A DNA stretch of 64,000 bases, taken from Rhabditoides inermis. Its lineage: Eukaryota; Nematoda; Chromadorea; Rhabditida; Rhabditidae. Shown piece after piece: positions 56,817-64,000 of the stretch (position 1 is its first letter; every line of letters starts with the position of its first letter). The notes under the pieces were generated by a model, which saw nothing but the letters and a program-made list of their open reading frames with translations, had not been told where the DNA came from and ran no database searches. The stretch covers positions 535,001-599,000 of the forward strand of contig CAWZYM010000392.1 of the NCBI GenBank assembly GCA_963966185.1, written 5' to 3'. A program made the position numbers and the translations under genes.

Positions 56817-59800
56817 TCAGATGGTGGGCACATGTTCGAGCTTCTCGAAGTCCATGCTCTCGAATTCGATCGCCTTCTCCTCGTTCTCCTCCTTGGCCTT
56901 CTGCTCCCGCTCCCTCTCTGCTTCCGCTGCCTGTGTACAATACACCCATCATCACCCGCACATATCACATCCCCCCTCCACCTCGCTCCCTGCCGACTCA
57001 CCTTGCGCTTGTTCACCTCGTCCTCGGTCTCCATGGGCTCCTCGGGCTCCTGTATGTACTGCCTCCTCTTCTCCATCTCCACCCTCATCCTCTCCTCGTA
57101 TGCCGCCCGCATCCTCTCCATGTTGCCCATGTAGAACTCGTGCACGAAGTGGGACATGTGCGCAGTGTTCTCGATCACCACCTCCTTGGTCTGATCCGTC
57201 TTCCCTCCCGCTTTCCTCTCCGTCGGATGAGCCTCGTGCGGCACCAGAACCAGCTTCGGGGGGTTCCTGCATAGCTGAAAACAGGACGAGCATAAGAGGA
57301 GATGATAAAAAAGGAGTGACTTACAATGTTGAATGCGGGAGTGAGTTCGAAGCAGTTGCGGAATAGGCTCGCCCTTCCGAGAACGTACAGACCGAGACGA
57401 GCACGCGACAGAGCCACCACCAAACGACGCACATCCCTATAATCACACATAACATAAGAAATAGTATGCTTGATCATACCTGATGTGACCGATGTTGTTG
57501 GTCTTGACGAGGGAGAGGATGATGTAGTCGTTCTGTTGTCCCTGGTACTTGTCAACAGTCGAGATCTTGCCGGGAGAACCGACAAGCGGGTTTCCGGCGC
57601 ACCTGAACGAAACAGTACATCTCCTTTTCCCCGTTTCCCTCTCACCTGGCCTGGACGACATCTCGGAGCAGCTGCGCCTGTCCGTTGTAGGTGGTGAGGA
57701 TGGAGATGCGCTCTGCCGGGTAGCCCAGAACTCGCATGTAAGTGAACAGGGCGACAGCGTACTCGGCCTCTCCCAGGTTCTGGTAGAAGTACGGCGACGG
57801 CTGGCTCTCTCCCTGTCCGTTGAAGTCGGGCACGTCGATGAGTTGGAAAGTGTACTTGAATCCCGCGTTGGCACACTCGAACTGAAGCAGGCGCTCCACG
57901 TGCGGCAGGTTGCCGAGAGCCTTGTAACGCCAGCTGTACAGAGATGCGATCCTGAAAAGAGCAGGATGAGATATATCATACTATCGGAATTCGGAAAGGT
58001 CAACTTACTCTGCGCGAGCACGACCCTGCTTGTCGAGCTGCACGTGCGGGACGCCCAGACGAACGAATCGGGCGAACAGACTCTGAAGAGAATGTGATGT
58101 GAGATAGGAAAGAAGGAGTGTGTTTACCTGCTCCATGTTGGAGTACTTCTGGAAGGCCTGGTTCTGGACGACGGGCGGCAGCTGGTGGTGATCTCCGATC
58201 ATGATCCAGCGCTTGAGGCGACTGCGCCCGTCCTGCGGATCCTGCAGCAGCAGCGGGATGAACGTCTCCACTTCGAGGATCTGCGCAGCCTCCTCCATAA
58301 GGATGTTGTCATACCTGCAACAAAGTCACGTTCTTCTGCTCATACGACTAATACACTACCTGAATCCGAGTGCGACTAGCTGTTCCCTGCGGAGTGCAGC
58401 GTGGGTACAGGTCATGGCGATGATCTTGGCCTCCTTGACAAGAAGGTATTCGGTACGATCCCTTCCGTTGCGCAGAAGCTCGAACGCGCGGAACTCCTCC
58501 AGCTGCTCGAAGATGTGCGAGATGTGACGCCAGCACGACTCCGCCACACGCACGTCCGACGAAAACTCCCCCTGAACAAAAAAAAGAATGTTGAGAAAGA
58601 AGGAAGAAAAAGAATAAACTGACAGAGAAGAGGTTGGGGATGTCCTGGAAGTATCCGGTGAAGGGGAACCAGTCGGCGACCTTGGCGTCCGCCTGCTTGC
58701 CCTCTGCCTTGACAGCAGCTACTCGCTCCTCGAACTCCTGCCACTCCTTGCACACAGAGTAGCGGAAGAAGTGTCCGGCGTTCTCGCACGTGTACGCCAC
58801 ATCTCCGGCGACTCGCATCGCCATCTGCAGGTTCTCCACCTCCTTCAGCAGCCGGATCCTCTCACGCAGCACGTGGTTCACCCTGCCATATCGGGAGAAG
58901 TCCTTCTCCGTCTCCAGAGACTCCTCGCCGTGTCCTAAAAAGATCAGTGTACTCATTTCCTTCCTTTCATCTTCTTCCACCCCACTCACCCATACGGAGC
59001 AGATGCCTCTCGTCCACATCGAGTGCGATGATCTTCTCGAATAGCTGGTTGAGGGCCTGGTTCGAGTGGGTGACGATGAGGGTGCGCTGGTGGGGCGCCT
59101 GGTGGTAGAGGTTGGCGATGATCTGCACAGCCACGTCAGTCTTTCCGGTTCCAGGCGGTCCGACCACCATGGTGAGACCAGGCTGCATGCCAGACTTGAT
59201 TGCTTCCACCTGAACACATACACATGAAATTCAGAATTTGAAAACGTACCTGAGCGGGCGTGAATCGAACGGCGTTCGTGTTAGGCTTAATGTCGTAGGG
59301 AGTGCGCGCGGGGTGCTCGAGAGGGCGCACCACAATCTTCTTCTCCTCCTTGTCCTCTCCGCGCACCATCAGATCCTTGAAGGTGAGCTCGAAGGGCGGC
59401 AGGAGCGCCTCCTTGTCCACTCCATCGGCGGCGACTACTTCGTATCCGGGGAATGACTCCACCACGTGATCGTACGAGATGAACGTGTCGTTGAAGTCTA
59501 GAGTCGCCTTCGTGTTCGGCAGTCTGTAACAAGAGATTGAAATGATGACTAGAATGATGGGAGGAGAGTGTACTGACTGAGTGTAGTTGGCCGAGTCGGG
59601 TTGTCCGTATCCAAGCACCAGGTCGTGCAGCCAGTCGGGAACCACGCACTCCGTGTTCAGCAGCTGCCGCATAGTCGCCAGCACCGCCTTGAAGTTGTTG
59701 CTCTTCGGGTCACGACGCACCACCAGGTTGAACGTATAGTACACATCCTGCAATAAGCACATGAGGGAAATATGATAGATGGCTATACCTCGGTGCCCTT

Positions 59801-62800
59801 CTCTGCGTGGTGCTCCATGTCGAGTCTGTACTGGTTGGGGTCAAGCGACACCCTGTACCTCCTCACGTCTCCCTGCACTAGCGGCTTCTTCTCCCACGCA
59901 GCTGTAATACGATCATTGCAATCGCAATATTCTTCTTCCTTTTCCCGCGGCGTGCGGTCAGGTCCTCATTTTGCCCCACCGCCGCCGAATGTTCGGTCAT
60001 CGACAAGAATCCTTCCCGAGTAACCAGTGAGGCGGCGGGAAGTACCCTCATGTGGAAGCAGCTATGGCGCGAGGAGATACTTATTGACATGGAAGCAAAG
60101 GAAACCCCGGAGCTCTACACATCAAGAATGGTACTTTAATGGTCCAGGAATGATTATCGATCAAGTATCGTCTTCCCACCACTAACCTCGTCAGCCTACC
60201 TGTCTTTCCCCGGCGTTAGCCTATTATGTATCTAGCATCTTAGGCACTACTGTATGCTTCATATCATTATGATTGTGTTGTCATATTCAGATATAACGAT
60301 TCCGGATAAACGATTGATTGATTGATTGATTGCAATCGCATTAGTTCCTTCTCCCTTCCCTACTCACCGTACTCCTCGATGACCTGTCCCATGGGATCGA
60401 GCATGCCCTCCACTTCGCATCCACGCACAGCCAGAACTTGGATCTGATCCTTGAATGGCTTGCGAACGTCGTACTTCGTTCCGACCGGCATCTTCGGAGC
60501 ACACGTCACGAGAAAGCACACATCGTGCTTGCGAAGAGCTGCAACACAAAAATGGCAATAGTAACGACGGTTAATAAACATATATTTAAAACAACTCACA
60601 CTCCCACTCCTTGCGGATGTCTCCTCGGCGGCCTACATTGACAGAGAAGTCAGCCTTGACACAGGCGGGAGACTTCTCTCCGATGAGCGGCTTGGCAACC
60701 TCTGTGATCTTGAAGTCCTCGATCGGGAGGGCCATTCTGCTCCAGCCACCCCACACCGTCTCCGCCTTCGTCTCGTGAGCCCACGGCTTCATTCGGAAAA
60801 GAACATCCTCCAGGTCCTGGCGGATCTCGTCTAAACGAGAAAATTCACAAATCCTTCACAAAATCCTTTTCCACTACTCACATGTGCTCTCCAGTTGGAA
60901 GAGATTGAAGTTGCGCAGGAGGTAGTCGTGCAGAGTGAGGAACTGGAGGTTCAACTTGTTCAGCGCAAGAACTCCTAAAATGATAATGGCATGAGTTGGG
61001 TCATAATATATGATCACCTACCCTCTCCAGTGTAGTGCTCATAGGGGACAACGTTCTCGTCCCAGATGACGTGTTCGGTGGGGTAGAGAGGCTGTTCGTT
61101 CAACTGCTGCAGTTGGTTCACGCGACGCTCACAGTGCAGAGTCTGCAACCAGTACATATCACTCATCTCCTCTCATCATCATATTGCGACTCACGATAAT
61201 CTCTGCGAGCATTCTCTCGTCCATCTTGTCTAGGTCGGGCTCCTGTCCCTCCGCCACCTCAGGCACCAGATGAAGGTACTCGGCGAACCGATACAACTCA
61301 TCCTTCCTGAATTACAACACGCTCGTACGTGTCTCACACCACTCCACTCACTTCATCGACTTTAGCTGCTTGGCGAGTGCCTTTCTCGTATCCACTCCGC
61401 TCACGTTCAGCAGGTAGAAGTCCGGCATGCTCTCCCTGCAATCAAATACACGTTGCAATCACCCAGGACCCAAGGTGATGTCAAAAAGGTGAAACGTCGG
61501 ACACTTTTCTTTCGTGGTACATAGACACCACAACCCACATCTCATCACATTCATCTTTCACCACCACAGATTGTTCACACTTAACACACAATATCACTTA
61601 CTTGAAGTACTTGAAGGCGGCCTTCTGAAGCTTGACGACGTTCTCGTAGTGTCTGTCGGCGACCTGTCCGTGTGTGAGGGCAGCTCCGGAGATATCGTCG
61701 ATCTCGAATCGGGCGTAGAACTTGAGCATGTCGACGAGTTGGCAGAAGAGCCCGCCGGCCTCGGAGGCGATGAGACGGGAGAGAAGACAGTGGGGCAGGA
61801 CATGCGAGGCCGCCACGATCGCGTTCACAAAACGCCTGCAATCGGTTGTCGAGTGAGAGAAGAACAATGTGAATAAATGTGAATAGCTTACCGGGTGGGG
61901 AGAAGAGCTTCGAGATCGATGAGCAGCTCCAGGAAGCGCTCACAGTAGTGAATCTCGTTCACGTCTACGTCTAGAAGGAGCGATTCATACATAAATGGTT
62001 TCATCATAACATTTCTCACCCTTGCTCTCATCGTCGACCGAATCGAGGACGTGCTTGAATCGGGCAATCATCTTCCAGATGAATGTGCGTTCGAATAGAC
62101 CGCGCCCGCCGTCCTTCGCGTCATCCTCCTGCACAATTCACAATATAAAATAATAACAATTAAAAACAAAAGTACCTTCATTTTGGCTTCCTGCTTTGCC
62201 CAGTACTTGCGGAGCTTCTTGTGTTGCAGGAACTGGTCCTCCCGCTGCTTGGGCAAAAGCGAGCACCACACTCCAATGCCCACAAACTTGTTGATCTCCT
62301 GTCGCACAATGTCCACTTCCTAGAATATGAAGATTGAGAAGATATGAAGTCGAAAGTGACCTACCACAGAGTTGAACGAGTGTACGAGGAATGCGACGAT
62401 GGCGCAGTGCTCTCCGCTGGTGAGAGCCTTGGCCTCCTCGCCCTCTCCAAGAGCAAGGCGACACACGCGGTGCAGGAACGACGGCCAGTGAGTAGCAGAC
62501 TTCACAAAACACTAAAACAAAATATTCCATGTCGTACACCGTACCATTGAAATATACCTGCCAGGCGTTGATCCTCTCGCGGAACTTCTCGTTGACCATG
62601 ACAATGATGGACATCACATGGGAGAGAGAAGAGCCCTTCAGATCATAGTTCGGCCACAGATAGCACTCCAAGTATTGGCTAAAATAGACAAAATTAAAAT
62701 GTATATTTAACACACACAAAAAAAATGAACACCTGAACTCTAGCATGACTATCTTCTTGGGGTTGAACTCGCTGCTCTTGAGCTCATGCTCGTAAATCGT

Positions 62801-63435
62801 GTCAATCAACTCGGCACTGAACGGCTTGTGATCCTGCGTGAACGGAGCCCAATACTGGCTAGCAATCTGAAACAACAATAACATTGCTAAAAAAAACATT
62901 TCGAAGCAAAAAGAAAACCTCCGTGATGGAATCTTTCTGCATCGCCGAGAGGGTCACTGTGCCACTGGTTCCGGCTCGCTGGCCCTTTCCACCTGAATTA
63001 TACAACTTAATTATACTCACATATACACATATATAATTGAAAATATACGTATGCACACTTTAAATAGTATGTATGCCCGAGCTATCACAAAATTGTGTTT
63101 GCATGCATCTTTGGTTTTTTTCTAAACCAAACATGAACATGGTTAAGTGAACATGATGAACATAAATATAATATCATAACTCACAAGATTGAAACACTTA
63201 AGTTCAACGCTATGAAAGTAACTGTTCAAAAAACTGTCCTAAGCCTTCATATTATATCTAACTGTTAAAATAGATAACATACGATATATCAATTCTACTA
63301 TGTTTAACTGTTTCCAAATTACTTTAAAACGACACTTATGCGTGCACGATATGGTTTTGATCTACGGTAGTAATTAAAATGTATTTTCGACCCACTCTCA
63401 TCCTTCGCTTTTCCTCCGCCCTTCTTCACCGCCAT
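56817..63435 (-). CDS. emb-4: Spliceosomal intron-binding helicase EMB-4/Aquarius
   Basis: About 20 exons, predicted roughly 1,470 residues. Aquarius is an SF1 RNA helicase that binds introns upstream of the branch point within the intron-binding complex; in C. elegans EMB-4 also links introns to nuclear small-RNA pathways. The ATG at 63435 starts [14 protein letters not shown]. The N-terminal armadillo part includes [38 protein letters not shown] and [18 protein letters not shown]. Helicase motifs are Walker [21 protein letters not shown], motif Ia [13 protein letters not shown], motif [18 protein letters not shown], motif [19 protein letters not shown], then [25 protein letters not shown] and [15 protein letters not shown]. 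The acidic C-terminus ends [10 protein letters not shown], with stop TGA at 56819-56817. A retroelement sits in the intron at 59904-60364. Confidence 0.93.
59927..60328 (+). mobile_element. Short retroelement in an emb-4 intron, with target-site duplication
   Basis: A ~400 bp insert is bounded by the 12-bp direct repeat ATTGCAATCGCA (59915-59926 and 60329-60340) and ends in (GATT)n, as non-LTR retroelements or SINEs do. It lies antisense to emb-4. An open frame runs through its first part to a stop near 60138 (reads [20 protein letters not shown]), perhaps the end of a retroelement ORF. Its last ~120 bp (ACCTCGTCAGCC ... TTGTCATATTCA) resembles 470-550. Family unknown. Confidence 0.7.
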
Positions 63436-64000
63436 TTCGAGGCTGGGGGTAGAAGATGCCTGGAAAACACAGTGTATCAGTTACAATAACATAATTAAAA
63501 AAAAACAATAAATCGATAAACAACAACACAAGGTATGCTTCTAGGCAAAATATGCCAGCAGCCATCCAACATTCAAATTTCGAAATTGTGTATCCCAGAA
63601 AGTGTTGCACTAAAGTTCACAGTTAACGAAATTCTCACGAACACTATAAAAAATTGAATTCAACAATTTTTAAAACCATCAAACAGTTTAATAAATTATA
63701 AAATGTGATAGGATATAATTTCGTGTGTAGCATGTATTTCTGGAAACATTACATCTTCCAGTTTAACTATTCTACCGATAAAATCAGTTCTAAACTTTGC
63801 ATTTTTACGCCAGGAGTGTTGAATGTTTTACGTAGTTGTGACATAACAAACAAGGCGCCAATTCCACTTTGAACAACTTTTCCATGTTTTTGTGTGTGTT
63901 TTGGTAGTTATTTTCAACCGACATCGTTACATTATGTACGTTGATGTTGATGATAAGAAGAAAAGTTTATGATTGCAGCTTGCATTATCCAAAAAGACCA
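63436..64000. other. Upstream region of emb-4
   Basis: AT-rich DNA, presumed promoter. No further gene seen to the window end. Confidence 0.5.

Overview
The window is nuclear DNA of a free-living-type nematode. The evidence is the many 40-60 bp introns with GT..(T/C)NCAG borders, several nematode-typical gene families (menorin, the DUF229 family, EMB-4, an NK-2 homeobox gene, an ER FKBP with two domains), tight gene spacing, and dispersed tRNA-derived and LINE repeats. No species can be named from the sequence.

Layout from left to right. 1-5.4 kb is repeat-rich: CT/GA microsatellites, perfect hairpins, a 5'-truncated LINE reverse transcriptase (2361-3620), one copy of a ~260 bp dispersed repeat, a tRNA-like element, and a ~400 bp copy of the 5' end of the FKBP gene found 9 kb to the right. 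5.8-8.7 kb is a DUF229/sulfatase-fold gene (+). 8.9-11.7 kb is an ENTPD5/6-type nucleoside diphosphatase (uda-1-like, -). 13.0-14.1 kb is an ER-retained FKBP with two domains (-). 14.5-16.5 kb holds two small divergently transcribed secreted-protein genes that are ancient paralogues of each other. 19.7-21.6 kb is an NK-2 class homeobox gene (-) with a TATA/GC-box/CCAAT promoter, flanked by long non-coding DNA. 23.2-26.4 kb is another repeat island with tRNA-derived SINEs and a possible small membrane-protein gene. 27.3-31.0 kb is a menorin/FAM151 gene (-). 35.8-37.6 kb is an ACC-synthase-like PLP aminotransferase (-), lying about 140 bp downstream of a 13.3 kb, 24-exon gene on the same strand (37.7-51.1 kb). 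52.7-53.2 kb is a LINE 3' end with a 222 bp ATT tract. 54.0-55.8 kb is cytoplasmic tryptophanyl-tRNA synthetase (-). 56.8-63.4 kb is the spliceosomal helicase EMB-4/Aquarius (-), with a retroelement inserted in one intron.

The outstanding object is the 24-exon gene. It predicts a protein of about 3,670 residues with no signal peptide, whose central 7.8 kb exon is a two-level repeat: 60-residue units carrying a DISMDDIF motif and a threonine tract, grouped into 281-residue superunits that each also carry one CxCxxCR module. I recognise no known family in it. The second interesting locus is the divergent pair at 14.5-16.5 kb: the two genes share a short N-terminal module and one intron of identical position and phase, but have completely different low-complexity tails (Thr-rich versus Glu/Lys/Ser-rich). 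The remaining genes are housekeeping or developmental functions (translation, splicing, ER folding and glycosylation, dendrite patterning, transcription) with no sign that they work as one pathway.
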